This document shows, one piece after another, positions 17,780 through 26,800 of a stretch of 39,777 nt of DNA. Positions within the stretch are counted from its first letter, which is position 1; each line of letters starts with the position of its first letter. The translations under genes were made by a program, and so were the position numbers. The stretch is from contig DULG01000007.1 in the NCBI GenBank assembly GCA_012840485.1, positions 1 through 39,777 on the forward strand, read 5' to 3'. A model generated the notes under the pieces. It was given only the letters and a program-made list of their open reading frames with translations, was not told where the DNA came from and did no database searches. Origin of the DNA: Clostridia bacterium. Its GTDB lineage: Bacteria; Bacillota; Thermoanaerobacteria; Thermoanaerobacterales; Thermoanaerobacteraceae.

Positions 17780-18797
17780 TGTATATACTAGACAAAAGAT
17801 TTGAAAGCTCTTTTGTCATCATATTAATTTCATTAATCAACCTTCTGTAATCCATCCTCGTAGGCCCTATAATCCCTATTGTACCCACTACACTATTATT
17901 TATCTTATAAGTAGTTTTTATTATGCTTAATTCCCTCATCTCCTCAAATTTATTTTCACTTCCTATCCTTACATCAATAAAATCCCTCTCTGGCTCTAAA
18001 ACTTCATTTAATAAAGACTTATTGTCTAAAAGATTGAAAAAATGCTTTGCCTTAGCTAAATCCTTATATTCTGGAAAATCAAGAATGTGAGAAGTTCCAT
18101 CCGCATAAATATCTGTCTCTTGCAACTGTTTTAAGCTCAAAAGTATAGTTTTTATCAATTCATCAGCTATAAAAGCAACTTCTCCTAACATTTGCCTTAA
18201 ATCTCTTTCTAAAAATTCCGATATATCTTTTTCACTCTTTCCTGCAATTTTGTCATTTAACAAATTGTTTAAAAACTCAAAGATATCTCTCTCCACGCTT
18301 TGGCAAAAGTTTAATAGATAATTTTTTACAATACCCGTATCTGTAACAACTAATAAAATCATTTTATTAGATGCAACTGGTATAATCTGTATTCTTTTTA
18401 TTTTATCAGGATTTAACTTGGGCATTTTTGCAACTGTCGTGTGGCGAGTAATAGTAGCTAAAATTCTTGCATATCTTTTTACAATTTCATCAAATTCCGC
18501 TATTATTTCTTCGCGAATATTGTGGCTAATTGGAGGGTCGTTGTTTAAATAATTTTGAAGAATGCTGTCAACATAGAACCTATATCCTTTATCCGAAGGT
18601 ATCCTTCCTGCAGAAGTATGAGGCTGCTCCAAATATCCCATATCTTCCAAATCTGCCATTTCATTTCTTATAGTAGCAGAACTTAAACCTATATTGTACT
18701 TTCTAGCTATTGTTCTCGATCCTATTGGCTCTGCCGTCATAATATAATCGGTAATAACCGCATATAGTATTTTTTTCTTCCTATCATCTAACGGCAT
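17766..18797 (-). CDS. hrcA: Heat-inducible transcription repressor HrcA
   Basis: 343 residues. HrcA binds CIRCE and represses the dnaK and groE operons; GroEL keeps it active. The N-terminal winged helix carries the conserved PIGSRTIARKYNIGLSSATIRNEMADLEDMG region (about residues 22-52), followed by HTSAGRIPSDKGYR. The start is ATG 18797 after GGTGGTGA. The reading frame runs 29 codons further upstream, but that stretch contains CIRCE and cannot be coding. First gene of hrcA-grpE-dnaK-dnaJ, so it represses itself. Confidence 0.96.
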   Translation of the reverse strand: MPLDDRKKKILYAVITDYIMTAEPIGSRTIARKYNIGLSSATIRNEMADLEDMGYLEQPHTSAGRIPSDKGYRFYVDSILQNYLNNDPPISHNIREEIIAEFDEIVKRYARILATITRHTTVAKMPKLNPDKIKRIQIIPVASNKMILLVVTDTGIVKNYLLNFCQSVERDIFEFLNNLLNDKIAGKSEKDISEFLERDLRQMLGEVAFIADELIKTILLSLKQLQETDIYADGTSHILDFPEYKDLAKAKHFFNLLDNKSLLNEVLEPERDFIDVRIGSENKFEEMRELSIIKTTYKINNSVVGTIGIIGPTRMDYRRLINEINMMTKELSNLLSSIYNDEI

Positions 18798-18817
18798 TTT
18801 CACCACCCCATGTATTA

Positions 18818-18844
18818 TTAGCACTCTATTTAATTGAGTGCTAA
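18818..18844. promoter_or_regulatory. CIRCE operator
   Basis: Perfect TTAGCACTC - 9 bases - GAGTGCTAA, the canonical HrcA-binding inverted repeat. It begins 11 bases after the -10 box and lies between promoter and the hrcA start, so it overlaps the transcription start. Confidence 0.97.
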
Positions 18845-18855
18845 TCCATGCTTTT

Positions 18856-18884
18856 AAAATACCACTCTTATAATTTTTTGTCAA
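18856..18884 (-). promoter_or_regulatory. Sigma-A promoter of the hrcA operon
   Basis: On minus, TTGACA (18879-18884) and TATTTT (18856-18861) with a 17-base spacer, immediately upstream of CIRCE and just after the hemW stop. Confidence 0.85.
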
Positions 18885-18891
18885 TACTCAT

Positions 18892-20022
18892 TTAGGGCAG
18901 AAATTCTTCAAAAATGGCGTTAGAGACATCTATTCCCCTCTCAGTAGTAAGTTTTACATACTCATTATCAACCTCAATTAAGCCTTCTTTCAAGTATTTT
19001 TGGATTACTTTTCCGTAAATTTCAAACAAACTAACACCAAATCTTTTCTTAAAATCCTTGTCATACACACCTTTTGTCATTCTCATGCCTAAAAACATAA
19101 ACTCAGCCATTTTGTCTTGTTTTGTCAACTCTATTTTTTCTTTAACTGCACTTTTTCTTTCTAAAACGCCTTTAATATAGTCTTTTACATTTTCAATATT
19201 GCTATATCTTAAACCTCCTGTATAAGAATGGGCTCCTGCACCAAATCCCAAATAATTTTTGCATTCCCAGTATAAAATATTGTGGCGACATTCAAATGTG
19301 GGCAATGCAAAATTAGATATCTCATAATGTTGATAGCCTTTTTCTTTTAAAAACTCTATACCCCAATGATACATTTTAAGCTCTTCTTCCTCATCAACTA
19401 TAGGCAACTGACCCTTTTCATAAAGTCTGTAAAAGGAGGTGTTAGGTTCTAAAATCAAGCTATAAGTAGAAACATGCGTCGGCTGTAATTTTACTACTTC
19501 TTTTAAAGTTTCTTGCCACTCTTTAAAGGTTTGAGTAGGAAGAGCATACATCAGGTCAATATTTATATTGTCAAAGAACTTTTTCACTAACTCATAATTT
19601 TCAAGAAATTCTTCTATTGTATGAATTCTACCTATATATTTTAAAAGCCTATTTTGAAAAGCTTGAAGTCCAATGCTCACACGGTTTATCCCGCTTCCTT
19701 TATAAATTTTTAACTTTTCTTCAGTTATAAGGCCGGGATTCATTTCAATAGTAATTTCGCAACCATCAAGTATTTTATAATTTTTAACTACAGACTTCAA
19801 TATCTCCTCTATATAAGAAGAAGGCAAAAGGTTAGGGGTACCTCCTCCTATATAAACTGAAATTACATTATAATCTTTTGTAGAATTTGATTCTATTTCC
19901 ATAAGTAGTGCCCGAATATAGTCATCAAAAAGATAATCATAGCCTGCATAAGAATTAAAATCGCAATAATAGCATTTTCTTTTACAAAAAGGAATGTGAA
20001 TGTATAATCCTATCTCCCTCAT
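18892..20022 (-). CDS. hemW: Radical-SAM heme chaperone HemW
   Basis: 376 residues. HemW (formerly HemN-like) is a radical-SAM protein that binds heme and delivers it to target proteins; it is not a coproporphyrinogen oxidase. The cluster cysteines are Cys13, Cys17 and Cys20 ([11 protein letters not shown]), one fewer than in true HemN, which has a fourth nearby. SAM-binding [10 protein letters not shown] and the HemN C-terminal domain follow. Its ATG overlaps the lepA stop by 4 bases. Its position between lepA and hrcA is the usual Firmicute order. Confidence 0.93.
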   Translation of the reverse strand: MREIGLYIHIPFCKRKCYYCDFNSYAGYDYLFDDYIRALLMEIESNSTKDYNVISVYIGGGTPNLLPSSYIEEILKSVVKNYKILDGCEITIEMNPGLITEEKLKIYKGSGINRVSIGLQAFQNRLLKYIGRIHTIEEFLENYELVKKFFDNINIDLMYALPTQTFKEWQETLKEVVKLQPTHVSTYSLILEPNTSFYRLYEKGQLPIVDEEEELKMYHWGIEFLKEKGYQHYEISNFALPTFECRHNILYWECKNYLGFGAGAHSYTGGLRYSNIENVKDYIKGVLERKSAVKEKIELTKQDKMAEFMFLGMRMTKGVYDKDFKKRFGVSLFEIYGKVIQKYLKEGLIEVDNEYVKLTTERGIDVSNAIFEEFLP

Positions 20023-21830
20023 TTTTCATCATCTAACTTCAATATTGACATAAAAGCTTCTTGAGGTATTTCAACACTTCCCACCTGTCTCATGCGCTTT
20101 TTACCTTCTTTTTGCTTTTCTAAAAGTTTTTTCTTGCGTGTTACGTCTCCTCCATAGCACTTAGCAAGCACATTTTTTCTCAATGCTTTTACAGTCTCTC
20201 TTGCAATAATTTTAGAACCTATCGCAGCTTGAATTGGAATTTCAAAAAGATGCCTTGGAATATTCTCTTTTAATCTTTCAACAATTTTTCTAGCTTTTTC
20301 ATAAGCTTTATCTTTATGAACTATCATAGATAAAGCATCTACTATTTCGCCATTTATTAAAATATCTAATTTTACTAAGTCAGACTCTTTATAGCCTTTA
20401 AGCTCATAATCAAAAGATGCATAACCTCTTGTTCGCGATTTTAAAGCATCAAAAAAGTCGTATATTATCTCATTCAAAGGAATTTCATATTTCAAAAGCA
20501 CGCGGGTTTGCTCTATATATTCCATTCCTAAGTATATTCCTCTTCTGTCCTGACAAAGTTCCATGATCGGACCTACATATTCAGTAGGCACCATGATAGT
20601 AGCTTTCACAATTGGCTCTTCAATTCGATCTATCTGCGTAAGAAGTGGCATTTTTGTAGGATTATCTAAATCCAATACTTCGCCATTTGTCTTATATACT
20701 TTATAAATTACACTTGGGGCAGTTGTCACAAGGTTTAAATTGTACTCTCTTTCAAGTCTTTCTTGAACTATTTCCATGTGCAAAAGTCCCAAAAAGCCAC
20801 ACCTAAATCCAAAACCTAAGGCAGCAGAGGTGTCAGGTTCAAATACAAGTGACGCATCATTTAGCTGAAGTTTTTCTAAAGCTTCTTTTAAATTTTCATA
20901 ATCTTGTCCATCCGCAGGATAAATTCCACAAAAGACCATTGGCACTACTTCTTTATAGCCAGGAAGTGGAGAATCGGTTGGATTATCTGCATCTGTTATC
21001 GTATCTCCTACACGTGTATCTTTTACATTTTTTATGCTGGCAGCAATATATCCAACTTCACCTGCTTTAAGCTCTTCTACTGGATAAAGGTTAGGTCTAA
21101 ACATACCCACTTCTGTAACTTCAAAAACTTTGCCAGTAGAAAACATTTTTATTCTCATTCCCGGTTTAACAATTCCATCAACTACTCTTACAAAGCTTAT
21201 TGCTCCTTTGTAGTTATCATAAAAAGAGTCAAAAATCAGCGCTTTTAAAGGCTTATTTTCATCTCCTTTTGGAGGAGGAATTCTATTTACAATGGCTTCT
21301 AAAACTTCTTCTATACCTGTGCCTTCTTTAGCGGAAGTAAGCAAAGCATCTTCTGCGTCAATCCCTATCACATCTTCAATTTCTCTTTTTACAAGCTCGG
21401 GATTTGCTGAAGGAAGGTCTATTTTGTTTATAACAGGCACTATCTCCAAATCGTGCTCTAAAGCCATATACACATTAGCCAAAGTCTGTGCTTCAATCCC
21501 CTGTGTAGCATCTACTACAAGAAGAGCCCCTTCACAAGCTGCAATACTTCTCGATACTTCATAAGTAAAATCTACATGTCCAGGAGTATCAATTAAATTA
21601 AGCTCATAGTTATTTCCATCCACAGCTTTATATATCATTCTCACAGGCTTTAGCTTTATAGTAATTCCTCTTTCCCTTTCTAATTCTAAGTTATCTAAAA
21701 TTTGTTTATCCGTCTCTCTTTCAGATAAAAAGCCTGTTTTTTCAATGAGTCTATCAGCCAAAGTAGACTTTCCATGGTCAATGTGGGCAATAATGCAAAA
21801 ATTTCTAATATACTGCATCCTTTCTGACAT
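20019..21830 (-). CDS. lepA: Elongation factor 4 (LepA)
   Basis: 603 residues. LepA is a ribosome-binding GTPase, proposed to act in back-translocation or 30S assembly. G1 AHIDHGKST at 15-23, the switch region RERGITIK, G3 DTPGHVDF at 81-88, G4 NKID at 135-138; the EF-G-like domains and the LepA-specific C-terminal domain ([24 protein letters not shown] split across the end) are present. ATG 21830 follows GAGGAGGT by 5 bases; an in-frame start 15 bases upstream has no site. Confidence 0.97.
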   Translation of the reverse strand: MSERMQYIRNFCIIAHIDHGKSTLADRLIEKTGFLSERETDKQILDNLELERERGITIKLKPVRMIYKAVDGNNYELNLIDTPGHVDFTYEVSRSIAACEGALLVVDATQGIEAQTLANVYMALEHDLEIVPVINKIDLPSANPELVKREIEDVIGIDAEDALLTSAKEGTGIEEVLEAIVNRIPPPKGDENKPLKALIFDSFYDNYKGAISFVRVVDGIVKPGMRIKMFSTGKVFEVTEVGMFRPNLYPVEELKAGEVGYIAASIKNVKDTRVGDTITDADNPTDSPLPGYKEVVPMVFCGIYPADGQDYENLKEALEKLQLNDASLVFEPDTSAALGFGFRCGFLGLLHMEIVQERLEREYNLNLVTTAPSVIYKVYKTNGEVLDLDNPTKMPLLTQIDRIEEPIVKATIMVPTEYVGPIMELCQDRRGIYLGMEYIEQTRVLLKYEIPLNEIIYDFFDALKSRTRGYASFDYELKGYKESDLVKLDILINGEIVDALSMIVHKDKAYEKARKIVERLKENIPRHLFEIPIQAAIGSKIIARETVKALRKNVLAKCYGGDVTRKKKLLEKQKEGKKRMRQVGSVEIPQEAFMSILKLDDEK

Positions 21831-21863
21831 TGTGTACCTCCTCAAAAATTAAAGACTTAAAAC

Positions 21864-22133
21864 TTATTTCCAAAATATTCCTTTAAAGTATTGATCCAAT
21901 CCTCCCATGTCAATAACTGACTCTTTACCAAAAATTTTAACAATCACCTTTTCGCTATTTGAATATACACCAAATACATTTACTTTCCTCACTCCAGTAG
22001 TAATTTCATTAAAGGAAGAATCAGCAATTACAAGTGCCACTACCATAATAACAATGTACAATAAAAGAGCAAAGATTACAAGTCTCTTTCTTAGAATTTG
22101 TCTTTTTCTCTCTTTTGTCCTTGTAAGCCTCAT
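21864..22133 (-). CDS. Small single-pass membrane protein, unknown
   Basis: 89 residues. A strongly basic N-terminus (RLTRTKERKRQILRKR) is followed by one membrane segment (about 18-38, LVIFALLLYIVIMVVALVIA) and a short tail likely outside the cell. I do not recognise a family. ATG 22133 follows GAGAGGAAGATAAAG. It lies two bases after the glycosyltransferase gene and upstream of lepA, so it is probably cotranscribed with the envelope genes at 22136-25441 and may assist them. Confidence 0.75.
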   Translation of the reverse strand: MRLTRTKERKRQILRKRLVIFALLLYIVIMVVALVIADSSFNEITTGVRKVNVFGVYSNSEKVIVKIFGKESVIDMGGLDQYFKGIFWK

Positions 22134-22135
22134 CT

Positions 22136-23254
22136 TTATCTTCCTCTCAAGATATCGTAAATATTTTCTATCTCTTTTACCATTTTACTACAGCTATATT
22201 CTTGTGCCTTAGTTTTCCCCTTTGCACTCATATTTTTCCTCAATTCCTCATCTTTCAAAAGTTTTTCTATAGCTTTTGCCAATCCTTCAGGACTTTCTTT
22301 TTCTACTAAAATTCCTTCAACCCCATCTTGTACAATCTCTGGAATACCACCCACCTTTGTAGCTATGACAGGAACTCCTTCATTTAAAGCTTCAATAACA
22401 GAAATTCCAAATCCTTCTTCATGAGAAGGAAGCACAAATACATCAAGATTTCTCAAAAAAGAAGGAATATCATTTCTATACCCTAACAGAAAGAATCTGT
22501 CCTTTAAGTTTAAACTATCAATCATTTTTTGCAGTTCTTCTCTAAAAGGGCCATCTCCTGCTACAAAAAAGTATGCCTTCACATTTTTTAAAAGTGAGAC
22601 TCCTTTTATTAAATCCTGTACCCCTTTTGAAAGAATAAGCCTCGCTATACTACCCACCACAAAGGAATCTCGTGGTAAGTGAAATTCTTCCATCAAATTA
22701 AGAGTTGTTTCCTCATAAAAGAAAGTGTCAATACAATTGTATACCACTTTTATTTTACTTTCCTTTATATCTTGATTCTCAACTAAATCCTCTTTCAATG
22801 CTTGAGAGACAGCAATAAATTGGTCAGTCTTTTTATCTAAGATTTTAGTCAAGCTAAGCAATAATTTCTTTTTGTAAAAACTCATATTATTGTAATTTAC
22901 AAAATTGTGCACTGTCACTACTGTCTTTACAGGTTTATTATGACAAGCAATTCTCCCTACTAATGAAGCTTTTACTCCATGCATGTGAACAATATCTGGT
23001 TTAAATTCATCTATCACCTTTCGTATATATCTAATTGCCCAATAATCTTTTTTTAAACTAATTCCATCTCCAATTTCAATATCATACACTGCAATCCCCA
23101 AATTTTTGAGATATTCTTGAGTTTTTTTGTCAAAAGAGCATAAAATAGCAATTTCATATTTATCTTTGTCTAACAATCTAACCAGCGACAATAAATGCCT
23201 TTTCATTCCTCCTTCTGATTTTCTCACAATTTGCAATACTCTTACTTTTTCCAT
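22136..23254 (-). CDS. Glycosyltransferase family 4 (GT4/GT-B fold)
   Basis: 372 residues, cytosolic or membrane-associated. Retaining glycosyltransferase using a sugar nucleotide donor. The N-terminal half shows VRKSEGGMKRHLLSLVRLL and HMHGVKASLVGR, the glycogen-synthase-like acceptor half; the C-terminal half has the donor-site signature EEGFGISVIEALNEGVPVIA with the usual E-x7-E arrangement. ATG 23254 follows AAAGGTGG; a GTG 9 bases upstream lies in the site itself. The product is not known. The neighbour at 23267-25441 is a large exported-domain membrane protein, suggesting a role in an envelope glycan or glycolipid. Confidence 0.88.
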   Translation of the reverse strand: MEKVRVLQIVRKSEGGMKRHLLSLVRLLDKDKYEIAILCSFDKKTQEYLKNLGIAVYDIEIGDGISLKKDYWAIRYIRKVIDEFKPDIVHMHGVKASLVGRIACHNKPVKTVVTVHNFVNYNNMSFYKKKLLLSLTKILDKKTDQFIAVSQALKEDLVENQDIKESKIKVVYNCIDTFFYEETTLNLMEEFHLPRDSFVVGSIARLILSKGVQDLIKGVSLLKNVKAYFFVAGDGPFREELQKMIDSLNLKDRFFLLGYRNDIPSFLRNLDVFVLPSHEEGFGISVIEALNEGVPVIATKVGGIPEIVQDGVEGILVEKESPEGLAKAIEKLLKDEELRKNMSAKGKTKAQEYSCSKMVKEIENIYDILRGR

Positions 23255-23266
23255 AAAAACCACCTT

Positions 23267-25441
23267 TTAAGACATTTCATCAATAACAAAATGTATTAAC
23301 ATGGGCCCTACAAATACCATCATTGTAGCTGCTGCCACAATTCCTGAGTCATTAAAGGCAAGAGCAAGAATACTTCCTATTAGAGTTGAAACAAAACATA
23401 CGCGAATATAATCGTGTTTTTTAAAAATTTTGCTCAACACTCCGACTGGCTTAAAGAACAGAATAAATAAAACTCCAATAAGCGTCAACAATACCCTCGA
23501 CCATATAGAATATTTTATAAGCTTATAATTCATTAAAAGTTTTCTTTCAAAAATCTGCAATAAGGATTTTATGCCATGGCTTTTTACTAAAGCAAAAGTT
23601 TGACCTATATGAGTCTGTTGTGAAACCGGTCTTAAAGAATCCAAGTAAAATAATCCCAAAAGCATTAAAATTATCCCTAAGCCTATGTATATTAGATTTT
23701 TTATGTCGATCTTTTTCCCTGATAGAAGAAGTAAAGAAACAGCAAAAGCTCCAAAAGCTGCTATTGCTCCCCCAACATTTGTCCCTATATTAGGAGCAGC
23801 AATAAAGTAAAACACTACCACATAAATAGCCGCTACTAAATAGAAAAGCACCTTTTTATTTGAAAATTTTTCAAAAGCCATTGTTGTAAAGCACAAAACC
23901 GCCCCAATTAATACCCCAATATATTCATTTCCTATGCCATAAAAACGGGCACCTCCAATAACATCATAACTTAAAAAAGAATTTTTTAATAAATACTGTC
24001 CTGTCACAAGGTCAATCAACAAAGCAAGAGAAGTAGCTAAACCTATTATAGCATAAAAGTAATATCCGTAAGGACTAATTTCGTGAATCGCTATAATCGA
24101 TACTGCTGTCAAAAATAATATTCCTATTATGCTGTGGTATAGTTCTGTATAGTTGAACAAAGGCAGTAACAAAAAAGTCAAAGGAATTGTCGATACAAAA
24201 AACAATAGAGGTTTTAAATAGACCGCATACTTTTTCAAAAGCAGCAAAACTAATAGGACAAAAATTAAAATTATTATCTCTAAAACCACATAAGTCTTTA
24301 AAAAAATAGGCCTATAAGTGTAATTAAAAACTAGTTTATAACTTTCAGCTAATAATTTGTCTACATTTCCTTTATAACCAGAATTATAAAGGGGATGTCC
24401 TGTCAAAAAAGTCGGTATTGGAATATCAAAATATTGCAAAATCGTTGGCATTAAATCTGTATTCGTGACAATTCCCTCTCTTTTTGTTGTCTCCGAAGTA
24501 ACATAGCCTTTGGTAAAACCTGGGCCAAAAAGTATTATGGGAGTCAAATAACTTTTTTGCCCCATATCTTTAGAAGGAGGAAGTGGAGTCAAAACAATAT
24601 ACAAAGTGTTAGGACTACCTTCTTTTAAAATCTTACCTATAAATTCATCAGCTTTAGATAGAGCTCTTTTTTTGTTTTTCTCATTAATTTTATCCATTGC
24701 ATATTTATGGTAATCATTGGCTCGTAAAGTATCTCCTAATTGAAAAATTGTTAAATCAGGCTTCTGTTTCAGCTGTATATATTTTTGATAAAGCAAATCA
24801 TAATCTGTCATAATGCCAAAAGGACTTAAAGCATCTCTTTTTAAAATATTATCACTTACATCCCCAAAATCTACAATTCCTTTTTCATCCATTACTATAA
24901 GAGGCGCATATCTTCTTTGTTCTACATCAGTATCTTCATTGCCAAACACAGCAACAGTTTTTCCATTTTGTTTTAAAAGAGCACCTAATAAGCCAGGAAC
25001 TACAATGTGCTTTCGAGTTAGGTTATTTCTCTCTATTTGCGCAAAATCTAAATTTACTATATTAAATACTTGTGGCTTAATACCTGTATTTCTTTTGAAA
25101 ATTATAGAGGCTTGTTCTCCATTTACCATTTCAGATGCATTAAAATTAAGGTAGGCTTTTTCTGAACCTACAGCTCTTGTACCACAGCCAATTGTCATGT
25201 AAACATTTTCTGGCGTTCTGCCACCATCAGAATTTACTGTCATAAGGCCATATGTACCATTTTCTAGAAGGTATTTTATATTAGGAAGTTCATTTTTAAC
25301 ATAATCATTTAAATTAACCCTGTCTACAATAAAAATAACTATTTTTCTATCTTTTATACTATTTACTTGTCCATAAGAGACAGTATTAAAGAGGATTAAA
25401 AATGCTAAAGCCAGTCCTATTATCCTTGCCGCAACTTTCAT
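23267..25441 (-). CDS. Polytopic membrane protein with extracytoplasmic alkaline-phosphatase-like domain
   Basis: 724 residues. A signal sequence at 1-24 precedes an exported domain (about 30-375) with alkaline phosphatase/sulfatase superfamily features: FIVDRVN near 37-43, a candidate nucleophile region SDGGRTPENVYMTIGCG at 71-87, and TNTDLMPTILQYFDIP at 326-341. About ten membrane segments follow from 383 to 720, with the polar patches GARFYGIGNEYIG (497-509), NIGTNVGG (551-558) and FNDSGIVAAA (696-705), which look functional. It may transfer or remove a phospho group on an envelope glycan or lipid; this is inference. ATG 25441 follows AGGAGG. It has its own promoter and leads into the GT4 gene. 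Confidence 0.8.
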   Translation of the reverse strand: MKVAARIIGLALAFLILFNTVSYGQVNSIKDRKIVIFIVDRVNLNDYVKNELPNIKYLLENGTYGLMTVNSDGGRTPENVYMTIGCGTRAVGSEKAYLNFNASEMVNGEQASIIFKRNTGIKPQVFNIVNLDFAQIERNNLTRKHIVVPGLLGALLKQNGKTVAVFGNEDTDVEQRRYAPLIVMDEKGIVDFGDVSDNILKRDALSPFGIMTDYDLLYQKYIQLKQKPDLTIFQLGDTLRANDYHKYAMDKINEKNKKRALSKADEFIGKILKEGSPNTLYIVLTPLPPSKDMGQKSYLTPIILFGPGFTKGYVTSETTKREGIVTNTDLMPTILQYFDIPIPTFLTGHPLYNSGYKGNVDKLLAESYKLVFNYTYRPIFLKTYVVLEIIILIFVLLVLLLLKKYAVYLKPLLFFVSTIPLTFLLLPLFNYTELYHSIIGILFLTAVSIIAIHEISPYGYYFYAIIGLATSLALLIDLVTGQYLLKNSFLSYDVIGGARFYGIGNEYIGVLIGAVLCFTTMAFEKFSNKKVLFYLVAAIYVVVFYFIAAPNIGTNVGGAIAAFGAFAVSLLLLSGKKIDIKNLIYIGLGIILMLLGLFYLDSLRPVSQQTHIGQTFALVKSHGIKSLLQIFERKLLMNYKLIKYSIWSRVLLTLIGVLFILFFKPVGVLSKIFKKHDYIRVCFVSTLIGSILALAFNDSGIVAAATMMVFVGPMLIHFVIDEMS

Positions 25442-25478
25442 AATAAACCTCCTAAATCTTTGATAATTACAGTAATTT

Positions 25479-25507
25479 ATTTTAACCTTTTTTATAATTA
25501 ATATCAA
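25479..25507 (-). promoter_or_regulatory. Sigma-A promoter of the membrane phosphatase-like gene
   Basis: On minus, TTGATA (25502-25507) and TAAAAT (25479-25484), spacer 17. The start would fall about 30 bases before the ATG. Confidence 0.65.
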
Positions 25508-25523
25508 TATTCGCGTCTATAAA

Positions 25524-25546
25524 ATAAAGAGCAGCTTTCACTGCCC
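25524..25546 (-). terminator. Terminator of spoIIP
   Basis: On minus, GGGCAG-TGAAAG-CTGCTC (one G-U pair) followed by TTTATTTTATA. The spoIIP stop TGA is in the loop. Confidence 0.65.
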
Positions 25547-26731
25547 AAAATCTTGCTGCTGCTTTATCACTTCACTAATGGCTTTAGCCAGATACTTTGT
25601 AGTTGCAATTGCCTCCTCTAAAGTATTATAGTTACTTCCTAATTCTATCAGTATCGACTTTTCAAGAAGATGCTGATTATATTCACTGTAAGGCTTTACC
25701 TGTACTCCTAAAGATAGGCCAGGATAAAGCTCATTTAATTTATCACTTATTCTTTTGGCAAATTCGTAATTTTTTCTCCAATCTTCTTGCATTTCTGGTG
25801 TCCTTCTAGATCCTATTATAAATGAGACTCTTGCTACTTTTTCTCCATTTATCTCCATAACATATTTCTTTCTGAAATCTTGGTTCGGCAAATTGCTCAA
25901 AACAGGAATAGTTTCTACCCCTGGTTTCATAACAGCACCATAGCCATCTCTATGCAAGTCAATTGCAACCTTAATAGAAGGATACTCTTTTAAAATTTTA
26001 CTGACCGTTGCAAAAGAGTTTACATAGGATTTGTCATAGTTGTAGTCATTAATAGTTTTATCATGTAAAATAGGGATACCATCTTTTATAAGAGATTCTG
26101 CAAGATAATCTCCTACTTTTACAACTGTATAATTTAGGTCATCTGTCCTATCATAACCATACCTTGCTATATACTTGTTTTTTTCTGTAGCCGCATAAGC
26201 TTCCATAGTGTGAGTATGATATATTAAAAGATAAGGTTTGCTATTATCTATATTTTTTAAAACCGGCTTTTCTTCCTTCTGTTGTATTTGTGGTGTATCT
26301 TTATTATTTTCTACATTAGTATAAGATAAACCTACATTGTCATTAGGGATAGGATTTATTTTCACATCTTCTTTTGTCATATTATCAGTATTTGCTTTTT
26401 TTAGATCTAATTGAGCTAAAACAGGAATTTGAAACTTTAATATATTGATTGGATCTTTTACTTTAGCATTTAATAAAGAATAAAAGGTCAAATCTTTACC
26501 TGTATACCCTTGAGTGGTAAAAGCTACCTCTATTATAGGCAATGCATAATTTATTGAGGTTACCAATAAGCTATCTAATTTATCGTATTCCTCAGAAAAA
26601 GAATCGCCAATTATCTGCTTATATTCACCTTTATAAGATTGTGTCATCCAATTATATAGAAACACATTTATAATCAATAAAACTAAAAACATTATTTTGC
26701 TTATCCTAGAAAAACTGTAATATCTGTACAA
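25538..26731 (-). CDS. spoIIP: Stage II sporulation protein P
   Basis: 397 residues. SpoIIP is a peptidoglycan amidase and endopeptidase that acts with SpoIID and SpoIIM in engulfment of the forespore. A short cytoplasmic start and one membrane span (about 10-28) anchor it; the exported catalytic domain has LLIYHTHTMEAY, AIDLHRDGYG and ILIELGSNYNTLEEA, the zinc-binding amidase_3-like motifs. I chose TTG 26731, 6 bases after AGAGAGGTG. The GTG at 26740 is part of that site. It lies downstream of gpr, the same pairing as in Bacillus. The ribosome-binding site is within a hairpin. Confidence 0.93.
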   Translation of the reverse strand: MYRYYSFSRISKIMFLVLLIINVFLYNWMTQSYKGEYKQIIGDSFSEEYDKLDSLLVTSINYALPIIEVAFTTQGYTGKDLTFYSLLNAKVKDPINILKFQIPVLAQLDLKKANTDNMTKEDVKINPIPNDNVGLSYTNVENNKDTPQIQQKEEKPVLKNIDNSKPYLLIYHTHTMEAYAATEKNKYIARYGYDRTDDLNYTVVKVGDYLAESLIKDGIPILHDKTINDYNYDKSYVNSFATVSKILKEYPSIKVAIDLHRDGYGAVMKPGVETIPVLSNLPNQDFRKKYVMEINGEKVARVSFIIGSRRTPEMQEDWRKNYEFAKRISDKLNELYPGLSLGVQVKPYSEYNQHLLEKSILIELGSNYNTLEEAIATTKYLAKAISEVIKQQQDFGQ

Positions 26732-26734
26732 AAT

Positions 26735-26787
26735 AAGCACCTCTCTTTGGTTTTTATATTTTATTAATATTCCATCAAGAGGTGCTT
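26735..26787 (-). promoter_or_regulatory. Hairpin enclosing the spoIIP ribosome-binding site
   Basis: AAGCACCTCT (on minus, 26787-26778) is a perfect 10-base complement of AGAGGTGCTT (26744-26735), with 33 bases between. The second arm contains the spoIIP Shine-Dalgarno GAGGTG. No uridine tract follows, so it is not a normal terminator. Folding would hide the site in a gpr-spoIIP readthrough mRNA. Confidence 0.55.
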
Positions 26788-26800
26788 TAGTACTTCATGT

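Noticed and set aside
18798..18884. Longer hrcA with 29 extra N-terminal residues
   Set aside because: The extension covers CIRCE and the promoter.
21907..22212. 101-codon plus-strand open frame opposite the small membrane protein
   Set aside because: Antisense to two genes in good context, hydrophobic by complementarity, no ribosome-binding site.
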